Positions 1 to 8,226 of a DNA stretch of 31,895 bases are shown piece by piece (position 1 is the first letter of the stretch; the number at the start of each line of letters is the position of its first letter). Source of the DNA: SZUA-584 sp041656035 (lineage in GTDB: Bacteria; Bacillota; Clostridia; Christensenellales; SZUA-584); the NCBI GenBank assembly GCA_964586785.1, contig CAZPHS010000022.1, forward strand, positions 1 through 31,895. Direction: 5' to 3'. The translations under genes were made by a program, and so were the position numbers. The notes below the pieces were generated by a model. The model made no database searches. It saw only the letters and a program-made list of their open reading frames with translations, and was not told the origin of the DNA.

Positions 1-200
1 CATTTTAGTAGTGGGCTGTAAAGGCTTGCGGATTGTCTGCATTTGATACCCAATGCTTTACGGATTTAGTATGTTAAAGTCCTTGCCAACGTTTACTTGA
101 CACATACGACTTGTATTTACCTTTTTATAGGGTTTTTATATAGGGTTAATGCGGTACGCTATCAGTTTTTTATCGGCTGCGTATTGTATTATTGATTCAT

Positions 201-228
201 AAAATAAGGCGGACCGCAGCCCGCCTTA
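201..228 (-). terminator. Intrinsic terminator of the arabinose operon
   Basis: On the minus strand an 8-bp stem (TAAGGCGG / CCGCCTTA, 205-212 with 221-228, 8-nt loop) is followed by TTTT, 24 bases after the araD stop. It is the natural end of the kinase-araA-araD transcript. I see no gene in bases 1-200; a TTGACA at 97-102 has no matching -10. Confidence 0.7.
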
Positions 229-252
229 CCACATAAGTTTTAACTGGTTGAT

Positions 253-948
253 CTATTCTTTTTGACCGTAATAAGCGTCACTGCCATGCTTTCTTAAAAA
301 ATGCTTATTGAGCAGCTCGTTTTGCATGGAAGCTTTAGTATTAATCTGCACAGAAATAAACGCCATCTCCGCGGCGTATTCCATCACCGCCGCATTTTCC
401 ACAGCTTTTGCGGCTGAGACGCCCCAACTGAACGGTCCGTGATTGGCTACTACAACCGCGCCTATATCAAGGGGGTTTATCCCTTTATCGTTAAACGTCT
501 CAATTATAACCAGTCCTGTGTTCTTCTCATAATCATTTTTTATCTCTTCTTTGGTCATCCTTCTGGTACAGGGAATTTCTCCGAAAAAGTTATCCGCGTG
601 TGTGGTGCCCAGCGCCGGAATGGCGCGGCACGCCTGCGCCCAGCTTGTAGCCCATTTTGAGTGCGTATGAACCACCGCCCTGATTTCTTTAAACGCCTTA
701 TAAATTTCAATATGCGTAGGGGTATCCGACGAAGGGTTAAGGTCTCCCTCGACAATCGTTCCGTCCATATCCAAAACAACCATATCGTCCGCCGTCATCG
801 TCTCGTATGGCACTCCGCTGGGCTTTATAACCACAAAACCGGTCTTTTCATCGCGGGCGCTTACGTTACCCCATGTAAACAAAACAAGACCGAGTTTCAC
901 CAAATCAAGATTAGCCGCAAGCACTTCCTTTTTTAATTCTTTCAGCAT
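253..948 (-). CDS. araD: L-ribulose-5-phosphate 4-epimerase
   Basis: Class II aldolase-fold enzyme that converts L-ribulose-5-phosphate to D-xylulose-5-phosphate, the last step of arabinose breakdown, in the cytosol. The 231-aa product has the family length. Visible marks are the N-terminal FTWGNVSAR and KPSGVPY segments, SSDTPTH, the zinc-binding pair in AVVHTHSKWA and the third zinc His in VANHGPFSWG. I chose the ATG at 948 because a GGGGAAGG ribosome site lies 7 bases before it; an in-frame upstream start at 984 would add 12 non-conserved residues inside araA. It begins 4 bases after the araA stop, so it is translationally coupled to araA, and it ends just before a terminator. Confidence 0.95.
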   Translation of the reverse strand: MLKELKKEVLAANLDLVKLGLVLFTWGNVSARDEKTGFVVIKPSGVPYETMTADDMVVLDMDGTIVEGDLNPSSDTPTHIEIYKAFKEIRAVVHTHSKWATSWAQACRAIPALGTTHADNFFGEIPCTRRMTKEEIKNDYEKNTGLVIIETFNDKGINPLDIGAVVVANHGPFSWGVSAAKAVENAAVMEYAAEMAFISVQINTKASMQNELLNKHFLRKHGSDAYYGQKE

Positions 949-952
949 TTGA

Positions 953-2410
953 CTACCTTCCCCAGAGTATATCGCCCATCGCAAGCTTTTCTCTCAATTC
1001 CGGTATATTGGTATGAGCGCCTATATGAACGAACTCCATACCCATAATCTCAGCGAAATCTCTCATATGCCCGGCGTTAAGGTCGAACGATATTACGCTG
1101 TGATGAGTGCCGCCGCAGAGTATCCACGCCTCGTTGCCTGTTATCATATCCGGCTTAAGCTTCCACATAACGCTTGCCACAGGAAGGTTAGGCATATTTT
1201 TTATGGGAGTTATAGCCTTTATATCGTGCGTTATCATCCTGAACCTTCCGCCCATATCAATTATAGTCACGAGTATTGCGTCGCCTTCTTTACCTTCGAA
1301 AACAAGCCTTGCCGGAGCGTCTTTTCCGCCTATGCCTAAAGGATGCACCTCAATTTTAGCCTTTCCCGAAGCAATCGCCGGCGATATTTCAAGCATGTGA
1401 GCACCAAGCACTGCCTCGTTGCCCTCTTCAAAATGATATGTATAATCCTCAATAAAAGATAAACCCTTGCTTAAGCCTTGCGACATTTCTTTCATTACCG
1501 CGCCGAGCGCGGCCGTCTTCCAGTCGCCTTCCGCTCCAAAACCATATCCTTTGCTCATAAGGTTTTGCGTCGCAAGCCCGGGAAGCTGTTTAAGCTTGTA
1601 AAGGTCTTCGAACGTATCCGTAAATGCGCCAAATCCGCCTTCCACGAGCATTTTTTCCAAAGCTATCTCAAGCCTTGCCTGATATTCTACGGAATCCAAA
1701 TCATCCGTATTTAAAACATAATTATTCTTGTATTCATTTATCTTCCGGTTTATTTCATTATCGGTAACATTGGCGGCCATCTCGGCGAAACCGCCGACGC
1801 CGTATGTATTTACGCTCCAACCCAAGTCTTTCTCGGCCTGCACTTTGTCGCCTTCGGTTACGGCAACGTATCTCATGTTATCGCCGAGTCTTAATACCTT
1901 AAGATTCCTGCTTGCCATTGCGCCAGCAGCGCTTCTCATCCATCCGCCCATCCGGCTTCTGAACGTTTTATCCTCCCAATATCCGCAGATAACCTTCCTT
2001 TTCATACGCAGCCTGGCTGTGATAAACCCGTGCTCCCTGTCGCCGTGCGCGGACTGGTTCGTATTCATAAAGTTCATGTCTATCGTATCAAATGGAATGC
2101 TTTTGTTAAACTGCGTGTTTATGTGAAGGTACGGCTTGTTAAGCAATGACAATCCGCCTATCCACATTTTGCTTGGCGAGAACGTGTGCATCCACGTAAT
2201 TACGCCAACACACTGAGAATCGCCGTTAGCCTCGATAAGCACTTTTTTTATCTCTTCCGGCGTTGTTACGACACCCTTTGATATTACCTCAAACGGTATG
2301 CAATCGTCCGCATTAAACCCGTCTGCCATTATTTCAGCGTGCTCTGCAACCTCTTTTAAAACCTCCGGCCCGTAAAGATGCTGGCTTCCAACAATAAACC
2401 AAAATTTCAT
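953..2410 (-). CDS. araA: L-arabinose isomerase
   Basis: Converts L-arabinose to L-ribulose; a Mn-dependent cytosolic enzyme. The 485-aa length and the opening MKFWFIVGSQHLYGPEVL are typical of AraA. The metal-site segments are present: GAEGDWK, FIEDYTYHFEEG, LGAHMLEISP and the late CGGTHHSV / VHIGAHT region. Its ATG overlaps the stop of the upstream kinase by 4 bases (ATGA), so the two are translationally coupled, and araD follows after 4 bases. No broken or missing region seen. Confidence 0.97.
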   Translation of the reverse strand: MKFWFIVGSQHLYGPEVLKEVAEHAEIMADGFNADDCIPFEVISKGVVTTPEEIKKVLIEANGDSQCVGVITWMHTFSPSKMWIGGLSLLNKPYLHINTQFNKSIPFDTIDMNFMNTNQSAHGDREHGFITARLRMKRKVICGYWEDKTFRSRMGGWMRSAAGAMASRNLKVLRLGDNMRYVAVTEGDKVQAEKDLGWSVNTYGVGGFAEMAANVTDNEINRKINEYKNNYVLNTDDLDSVEYQARLEIALEKMLVEGGFGAFTDTFEDLYKLKQLPGLATQNLMSKGYGFGAEGDWKTAALGAVMKEMSQGLSKGLSFIEDYTYHFEEGNEAVLGAHMLEISPAIASGKAKIEVHPLGIGGKDAPARLVFEGKEGDAILVTIIDMGGRFRMITHDIKAITPIKNMPNLPVASVMWKLKPDMITGNEAWILCGGTHHSVISFDLNAGHMRDFAEIMGMEFVHIGAHTNIPELREKLAMGDILWGR

Positions 2411-4032
2411 ATGCGTTTACCGTCCCTTTCTTGCTTTTTAAAATTCAACGCCTTTGCCGCCGCCCGTTCAACCGCAAAGCCCGCTTTATACCGTTCAATA
2501 AATATTTTAAATCCGGCTATATCCGAAGGATCAGGCTTCTCCGTACGGCATTCCGCGCTTGCAAATACACGGGAGAGATAATCGGCTAACGTTTCATTCC
2601 CTTTGTTTTTCATATATGCCGCCAGAATAGCCATGCCCCACGGACCGCCCTCACTCGCGGTAGGCATAACGCTTACCGGCGCCTGTGTCAACGCTGCCAT
2701 TAATCTTTGGCCGACCACGGGTACTTTGAAAAAGCCCCCGTGCCCCGTGATTGAATCGAGCTTCACATTTTCTTTGAACAATATATCAACGCCAATCTTA
2801 AGTGATGCACAAGCCGAATACAGATGCGTCCGCATAAAATTTGCCAGATTAAATTTCGCGTCAGGCACGCGCATAAACAAAGGCCGCCCCTGCTCGAATC
2901 CGGTTACATGTTCTCCGGAGATATAATTAAAGCTAAGCAGTCCGCCGCCGTCAGCGTCGCCTTCAAGCGCAACGTTATAAAGATTGTTATAGAGCTTGTC
3001 AGTATCAAATTTTGCGCCTAACGCTTCGGCCGCTTCCGCGATAAGCTTTACCCACGCGTCTATATCACCTAGAAAATTGTTGCAATGTACCATCGCCACA
3101 GGGTCGCCCGACGGCGTGGCAACAATATCAATCTCCGGATATACCCGGGACAGCGGCTTTTCGAGCACTGCCATCATAAATACGCTTGTGCCCGCGCTTA
3201 CGTTTCCGGTGCGCTTTCGCACGCTGTTCGTCGCCACCATGCCCGTACCCGCGTCCCCTTCGGGCGGACACATAGGTATGCCCGGCTTAAGTGTACCGGA
3301 CGGATCGAGAAGCTTTGCGCCTTCATCAGTTAAAACACCTGCGCTGCCGCCGGCGGGCAGTATTTGCGGCAAAATGTCGGCAAGCTTCCACTCAAAGCCC
3401 TTATCCGCAACCAGTTCGTCAAACGCTTTTAACATATTATCGTCATATTGACGGGTTTCGTCGTTTATCGGGAAAACCCCCGACGCGTCCCCAACGCCCA
3501 GCACTTTTTGACCGGTAAGCCGCCAGTGTATATATCCCGCGAGAGTAGTAAGATAACAAATCTTTGGCACATGCCGTTCGCCGTTTAATACGGCTTGATA
3601 AATATGCGCTATGCTCCAGCGCTGCGGAATATTAAACACAAACAATTCCGTCAGACGATCGGACGCTTCTCCGGTACAGGTGTTTCGCCAAGTACGGAAA
3701 GGCGCGAGCAGGTTGCCGCCATTGTCGAAGGCCATATACCCGTGCATCATGGCCGATACGCCCATTGCGCCGACTGTTTTAAGAACCACGCCGTACTTTT
3801 CATTCACATGCTGTGCGAGCCGCGCGTAGCAGTCTTTAAGACCGTTCCAGATATCCTCCAGGGAGTATGTCCAAAAACCGTTTTCAAAACGATTCTCCCA
3901 TGTATGACTGCCGGACGCTATAGACATGTGCTCGCTGTTTATAAGCACCGCCTTTATGCGTGTTGAGCCAAATTCTATCCCGAGATACGTTTCACCGTTG
4001 TTTATCGCATTTTTAATATTGTGAATATCCAT
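2407..4032 (-). CDS. araB: FGGY-family ribulokinase (arabinose operon)
   Basis: FGGY carbohydrate kinase, taken as the L-ribulokinase of the operon because araA and araD follow directly. The phosphate-binding opening LGIEFGSTRIKAVLI, the middle GTGMVATNSV / GNVSAGTSVF segments and the C-terminal GHGGFFKVPVVGQR and ASEGGPWGMAILAAYM motifs are present. It belongs to the branch common in Clostridia (about 540 aa) rather than the enterobacterial AraB branch, so the exact substrate rests on context. The ATG at 4032 (541 aa) has AGAGGA just upstream; the in-frame codon at 4074 falls at the predicted transcription start and is unlikely. The 3' end overlaps araA by 4 bases. Confidence 0.88.
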   Translation of the reverse strand: MDIHNIKNAINNGETYLGIEFGSTRIKAVLINSEHMSIASGSHTWENRFENGFWTYSLEDIWNGLKDCYARLAQHVNEKYGVVLKTVGAMGVSAMMHGYMAFDNGGNLLAPFRTWRNTCTGEASDRLTELFVFNIPQRWSIAHIYQAVLNGERHVPKICYLTTLAGYIHWRLTGQKVLGVGDASGVFPINDETRQYDDNMLKAFDELVADKGFEWKLADILPQILPAGGSAGVLTDEGAKLLDPSGTLKPGIPMCPPEGDAGTGMVATNSVRKRTGNVSAGTSVFMMAVLEKPLSRVYPEIDIVATPSGDPVAMVHCNNFLGDIDAWVKLIAEAAEALGAKFDTDKLYNNLYNVALEGDADGGGLLSFNYISGEHVTGFEQGRPLFMRVPDAKFNLANFMRTHLYSACASLKIGVDILFKENVKLDSITGHGGFFKVPVVGQRLMAALTQAPVSVMPTASEGGPWGMAILAAYMKNKGNETLADYLSRVFASAECRTEKPDPSDIAGFKIFIERYKAGFAVERAAAKALNFKKQERDGKRI

Positions 4033-4077
4033 ATTTCCTCTGCATGATATTATTTTATCGCACATACTTTCCAAACA

Positions 4078-4106
4078 ATTCTAGCACACGTATGACATCT
4101 TTACAA
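4078..4106 (-). promoter_or_regulatory. Promoter of the arabinose operon
   Basis: Reading the minus strand: TTGTAA (4106-4101), 17-bp spacer ending in TGC, then TAGAAT (4083-4078), i.e. an extended -10 promoter. Transcription would start near 4071, about 39 bases before the kinase ATG. No AraR-type operator is obvious. Confidence 0.6.
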
Positions 4107-4114
4107 TATGCATA

Positions 4115-4170
4115 GGCGCTGTTTGACATCCGGATAAAAAACCGTTACCTAAAGATGCCTAAACAACGCC
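4115..4170. repeat. Imperfect inverted repeat upstream of the arabinose promoter
   Basis: GGCGCTGTTT (4115-4124) pairs with AAACAACGCC (4161-4170) across 36 bases, with one position allowing only a G-U pair on the minus strand. It lies between the permease remnant and the arabinose promoter. It may be an old terminator without a U-run or a regulatory structure; function unknown. Confidence 0.35.
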
Positions 4171-4195
4171 TTTCAAATAACATTTGTTCGTAAAA

Positions 4196-4780
4196 TTACA
4201 ATACGCTTGTAACTTTACGTTTCGATGCCGTTCTTTCCTTAACCACCGAAAATACAGCCTGCAGTACAATAAACAAACATAAAAGCGCGGCAATCGCCAC
4301 ACTTGACCAACCGGAAGGCAGCTTGCCATTGGTGTTTATTAATGTCGTTATGGTGCCTATTATAAGCACGCCGAAAAATGAGCCAATCACGTTTCCAACG
4401 CCGCCCGTTAGAATTATGCCTCCGATTACCGCTGCCGCTATTGCCTGCATTTCAAGACCTCTTGCCTGCTGAACAGAACCGGACATTGTATTCATACAAT
4501 AACATATGCCGCCTATAGAACAAATAACCGACGATAGTATGTAGGCTTTAAGTTTTACTTTTTTAACATTAAGCCCCATCATTCTCGCGGAAACCTCATT
4601 CCCGCCGACAGCGTACAGTGCGCGCCCGAACTTCGTGTATCGTAACAAAATAAATGTTACGACAACACACAACAGCGCTATAATAACCGGAATGCGGATA
4701 AAGGGAATCATAGTTACGCCTTTAGTATTGACATAACCTAAAAACCCGGGAAGCTCGATTTTGGTATTAGCCCATCCATA
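4196..4780 (-). pseudogene. 5'-truncated sugar ABC transporter permease (YjfF/RbsC type)
   Basis: C-terminal half of a BPD_transp_2 permease. The readable part includes FGRALYAVGGNEVSARMMG, the transmembrane AAAVIGGIILTGGVGNVIGSFFGVLIIG and a hydrophobic C-terminus. An ATG at 4711 would give 171 aa, but homology-like sequence continues in frame upstream (GWANTKIELPGFLG) to about 4780, where it runs into a T-run and stem of a terminator and then a stop at 4796. Full-length family members have about 320 aa, so roughly the first 150 residues, including the first membrane segments, are gone. From memory it best resembles the galactofuranose permease YjfF, which fits arabinose uptake. No partner ATPase or binding protein remains here. 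Probably non-functional. Confidence 0.75.
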
Positions 4781-4830
4781 AAAAAAGGCGTTTTGTCAAG
4801 CCGCTGATTTTTGCGCATTTTGAAAACGCC
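4780..4830 (-). terminator. Intrinsic terminator after the GH1 gene
   Basis: On the minus strand GGCGTTTT (4830-4823) pairs with AAAACGCC (4794-4787) and is followed by a run of seven T (4786-4780). The loop is long (28 nt). It lies 52 bases past the beta-glucosidase stop and separates the oligosaccharide operon from the arabinose region. Confidence 0.65.
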
Positions 4831-4882
4831 AGACTAATTCATTATCACATTTAACCTTTAGAGAAACCGAAAAAATAATGCG

Positions 4883-6148
4883 TCAGCTTTTTGGTATAAA
4901 CCCGTTTTGCTTAATTACGCCGGCATACCATTCGCCGCCACGTTTTAGAATACGTTCTTGAGTATCAAAATCTACCTTGGCAAGCCCGAATTTTTTTGTA
5001 TAGCCGCGTTCCCATTCGTAGTTATCGGTAAGCGACCAGTACATAAACCCCTGTATGTCGAAGCCTTTTTCCACCGCTTTGTGCACCGCTTTTAAATGTT
5101 CGCTTATAAACCAAATTCGAAAGTCCTCGTCAATTGTGGCGGCGCCGTTCTCAGTTATTATAACAGGCACATTAAAATTATTATGCGCATATTCGAGTAC
5201 ATCATAAAGCCCCTGCGGATACACCAGCCATCCCATATCTGTAAAAACCTCCCCATCCTTAAACGGGGCGGGCTTGCCGGATTTTAAGTAACTGCTTGTA
5301 TAATAGTTTACTCCTATAAAATCTATACCTTTGTGAATTTTATTTTTATTGCGGCGCTTACGCGTCTGAAGACGGCCGCTCTCTAGCCCTTCTAAAAACC
5401 AACGGTTCATCTTATTAAATTCAAGATTTGCATAGTAAATATCTTTTCGGCTGCCCGGGCGATAAGGCTGATAATGCTGAAATGCCAGCGCCGCGCCAAC
5501 GGGAGCGTTTGGAAAACTGTTTTTGATTATGTCGTACGCAATAAGCTGAATCTCAAGTACGGTTTGGAGCACTTTTCTAAATTTCTGTTTGTCAATTTTG
5601 TACGGAGGAAACTTTCCTACAAGATAACACATCATTGCGACAATGTTAGGCTCATTAACCGGCAGCCAGTAATCAACAAGATCGCCTAGGGCTTCAACCA
5701 CACGTTTGGCATAAACACGGAAGTTCTCAATTATGTAGCTTTTATTCTCAAACCCGCCTTTACGCGATATCCAAAGAGGCAAAGTAAAGTGATGGAGGCA
5801 AAGCATAAGCTTTATCCCACGCTTTTTTAAGTCTGTAAACATCTGACGGTAATGCGCAATTGCCGCCGGATCCTCTTGGTTTTCATCGGGGAATACACGC
5901 GACCATTCTGCGGACGTTCTATAAATATTTATTCCTATTTTCTCAGCAATATCATAATCTTCTTTATATCTATTCCAGTGATCACATGCTTGCCCGCATA
6001 TATCGGTAAGCCGTCTGTTTTCAAGCAAAAGCTTCTTGTCGTTAATCTCCTCAACATACCAGTCACAATTGGTATTATGCCCTTCGGTCTGATAGGAGGA
6101 TGCCGCCGCACCCCACATAAAGTTTTCCGGAAATGTTAGTTTGTCCAT
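4883..6148 (-). CDS. Glycoside hydrolase family 1 beta-glucosidase
   Basis: Retaining beta-glycosidase, 421 aa, no signal peptide, so it acts on imported oligosaccharides in the cytosol. The acid/base Glu is in LPVNEPN (about residue 166), the nucleophile in IITENG (about 333), and the substrate-binding Gln is in SSYQTEG near the start. The segment EGHNTNCDWY replaces the common bacterial EGAWNEDGKG; that spelling is shared with a subgroup that includes archaeal beta-glycosidases. The start at 6148 is supported by AAGGAGG 5 bases upstream. It follows two ABC permeases after a 162-bp gap with a hairpin and ends at a terminator. Substrate is inferred as cellobiose or a related beta-linked disaccharide; beta-galactosides cannot be excluded. 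Confidence 0.92.
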   Translation of the reverse strand: MDKLTFPENFMWGAAASSYQTEGHNTNCDWYVEEINDKKLLLENRRLTDICGQACDHWNRYKEDYDIAEKIGINIYRTSAEWSRVFPDENQEDPAAIAHYRQMFTDLKKRGIKLMLCLHHFTLPLWISRKGGFENKSYIIENFRVYAKRVVEALGDLVDYWLPVNEPNIVAMMCYLVGKFPPYKIDKQKFRKVLQTVLEIQLIAYDIIKNSFPNAPVGAALAFQHYQPYRPGSRKDIYYANLEFNKMNRWFLEGLESGRLQTRKRRNKNKIHKGIDFIGVNYYTSSYLKSGKPAPFKDGEVFTDMGWLVYPQGLYDVLEYAHNNFNVPVIITENGAATIDEDFRIWFISEHLKAVHKAVEKGFDIQGFMYWSLTDNYEWERGYTKKFGLAKVDFDTQERILKRGGEWYAGVIKQNGFIPKS

Positions 6149-6203
6149 AATTCCCTCCTTGACATCCATTCATTACTGCGCCAATCAGTTGCTTTAAATA
6201 AAT

Positions 6204-6228
6204 TAGGATACCACGGTACGGTATCCTA
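6204..6228 (-). terminator. Hairpin between permease and GH1 genes
   Basis: Perfect 9-bp stem TAGGATACC / GGTATCCTA (6204-6212 with 6220-6228, 7-nt loop), followed on the minus strand by AATTTATTT. Possibly a weak or partial terminator that lowers GH1 expression; I see no promoter between it and the GH1 start. Confidence 0.45.
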
Positions 6229-6310
6229 TAAGTGTATGGTATAAAATTATTTATATTTATTATTTTTAGACGACCTTTGTCATAATTAACGCGATCATCA
6301 GTAACCAATG

Positions 6311-7171
6311 CTAACCTTTTATGCTTCCCAGCGTCAGTCCCCTTAAGATGTATTTTGACAGCAGTATGTACACAATCAACAATGGAATTATCGCAACAAA
6401 TATCATTACATACACCTTGCCCAAATCGAACTTCATATAGTCCGCGCTCCTAAGAGTGGCAATCAATATAGGTACGGTTTTTTGCTTGCTAAGTATCAGC
6501 GCAGGAGTAAAGAAATTGTTCCATGACGCAACAAATGAGAAAATCGCTTGAACCGCTATTGCGGGCTTTATTATCGGCAGCACTATTCTGTTAAACGTTC
6601 TAAACTCATTGGAACCATCAACACGCGCCGCTTCAACTATTTCAAGCGGAAGTATGCTTTCCATATATGATTTCATGTAATAAAATACTATTGGAGACGC
6701 GATTGATGGCAATATTAACGGATAGAATGTATCCATCAGTCCCATATCTGAAACAAGCCTGATAAAGCCTAACGCCGATACTTGTGTCGGGATCATCATT
6801 ATCATCATAATAAAAGCGAATGCAATTTTCTTAAACCTAAAATTATATGCGTAAATACCGAACGCCGTCATAGCTGAAAAATAAGTCGTCAATGCAGCCG
6901 AACAGGCGGATATTATCAAGCTGTTAAGCAACCCTTGCAGAAGCGGTATGTTTTTGTCTGTCAAAAGGTTTGACAAGTTCTTGAAAAAGTAATTTCCCGG
7001 TACCAAAGAAAACTCCGACATAATTTCTGCATGCGGCCTTGATGCGTTCACTATTAAAAAATAAAAAGAAAACAGGCACAATAATGTAACCAAAATCAAT
7101 ACAATATAGCAGCATACCCTGCTAAAGAACAAAAACAAATCTGTTCTGTGTTTCGCCGCGCTTTTGTTCAT
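6311..7171 (-). CDS. Carbohydrate ABC transporter permease, MalG type
   Basis: Second membrane subunit of a CUT1-family sugar importer, 286 aa. An N-terminal membrane segment (about 17-39) is followed by the conserved transmembrane domain with the ATPase-contact loop EAARVDGSNEFRTFNRIVLP and a final KYILRGLTLGSIKG, the usual MalG-like ending. Its ATG overlaps the stop of the MalF-type gene by 4 bases (ATGA). No ATPase gene is in the locus; these importers often share an MsmK/MsiK-type ATPase encoded elsewhere (known for the family, inferred here). Confidence 0.93.
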   Translation of the reverse strand: MNKSAAKHRTDLFLFFSRVCCYIVLILVTLLCLFSFYFLIVNASRPHAEIMSEFSLVPGNYFFKNLSNLLTDKNIPLLQGLLNSLIISACSAALTTYFSAMTAFGIYAYNFRFKKIAFAFIMMIMMIPTQVSALGFIRLVSDMGLMDTFYPLILPSIASPIVFYYMKSYMESILPLEIVEAARVDGSNEFRTFNRIVLPIIKPAIAVQAIFSFVASWNNFFTPALILSKQKTVPILIATLRSADYMKFDLGKVYVMIFVAIIPLLIVYILLSKYILRGLTLGSIKG

Positions 7172-8133
7172 CCCTTTACCTCCTGTTTCTTTATACGTTT
7201 GACCGCAGGCTTTTGTGAGTTGTAGTTCTTCATTAATGACCTGTATACAAACACGCTAAGCACAGTGGTTGTTAAGAATACAATTACTGATACCGCGCCT
7301 GCAACGCCATAGTTAATGCTTTGGGTAAGATGGCGATTAAGCCACATTATAAGCGTCATACTTGTTCTGTCCGGCGTGCCAAGACGGTTAGTTAAAACCT
7401 GAGGTACGTCAAACATCTGAATTCCGCCTATCATAGAAACAATTACCGTATAAGCTATTATGGGCATAAGTAACGGCAGCGTAACTCTAAAAAATACCTG
7501 AAACGAATTCGCGCCGTCTATTTGCGCCGATTCGAAAAGACCTTGATCTATGCCCATAATGCCTGCCATAAGCAATATCATCGTATTCCCGAACCACATA
7601 ATGAAATTCATAAACGCGATTATACCGCGTGTTGTTACCGTAGTGTCAAAGAACAGTATTGCCTCGTCAGTGATACCTAATTCCTGCAGCATCATATTGA
7701 CGGGGCCGCCGTTTCCAAACAGCATAAAAAACAACATAGCGAAAGCCGAAGCCATTATTAAATTCGGCATGTATGCCACAGTTTTAAAAAATGTTTGGAA
7801 CTTAAGTTTTAAGCGATAGCTTGTAAACCATACTGCAAGCAGCATAGCGACTAATATTTGGGGAATATAGCCTATTATCCAGATTATCATTGTGTTTTCA
7901 GCATACTTAAACAGCTCGCCGTTGGCTATTATGTCCATATAGTTTTTGAATCCTACGAAGTTAGGTCCCACATATCTTAAATTTTCAAAGTAATATTCAT
8001 ATAGGCTGTTATAAAATGTTGAAATCAACGGAATTAGCTGAAAAACAATAAATGCGATAAAAAACGGTGAGATAAACAGATAGCCCCATTTCGCGTAGCT
8101 GATGGACCTTTTGTTTTTTGCTATTTGCTGCAT
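7168..8133 (-). CDS. Carbohydrate ABC transporter permease, MalF type
   Basis: First membrane subunit of the CUT1 importer, 321 aa with about six membrane segments; the opening YAKWGYLFISPFFIAFIVFQ is typical. The ATPase-contact loop is SAQIDGANSFQVFFRVTLP. The start at 8133 has AAAGGGGA 7 bases upstream; in-frame codons to 8163 would add ten residues overlapping that site. It lies between the binding lipoprotein (93-bp gap with a strong hairpin) and the MalG-type partner (4-base overlap). Confidence 0.93.
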   Translation of the reverse strand: MQQIAKNKRSISYAKWGYLFISPFFIAFIVFQLIPLISTFYNSLYEYYFENLRYVGPNFVGFKNYMDIIANGELFKYAENTMIIWIIGYIPQILVAMLLAVWFTSYRLKLKFQTFFKTVAYMPNLIMASAFAMLFFMLFGNGGPVNMMLQELGITDEAILFFDTTVTTRGIIAFMNFIMWFGNTMILLMAGIMGIDQGLFESAQIDGANSFQVFFRVTLPLLMPIIAYTVIVSMIGGIQMFDVPQVLTNRLGTPDRTSMTLIMWLNRHLTQSINYGVAGAVSVIVFLTTTVLSVFVYRSLMKNYNSQKPAVKRIKKQEVKG

Positions 8134-8180
8134 AACACAATCCCCTTTCCTATGCAAATGCAATCGCTTTAAAGAATTTT

Positions 8181-8210
8181 GCGGCGGAGCGGTATTAACC
8201 GCCCCGCCGC
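8181..8210 (-). promoter_or_regulatory. Intra-operon hairpin after the binding-protein gene
   Basis: GC-rich 13-position stem with one mismatch (8181-8193 with 8198-8210, loop ATTA). On the minus strand it is followed by AAAATTC rather than a U-run, so it is not a classical terminator. It probably protects the 3' end of the upstream message and raises binding-protein levels relative to the permeases. Confidence 0.6.
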
Positions 8211-8226
8211 TATCAACAGATATCGT

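Noticed and set aside
97..102. TTGACA near the left edge as a plus-strand promoter
   Set aside because: No acceptable -10 box at 16-18 bp and no gene downstream on that strand.
4033..4074. Kinase start at 4074 instead of 4032
   Set aside because: The predicted transcription start lies at about 4071, so the codon at 4074 would not be in the mRNA, and the added residues are not family-like.
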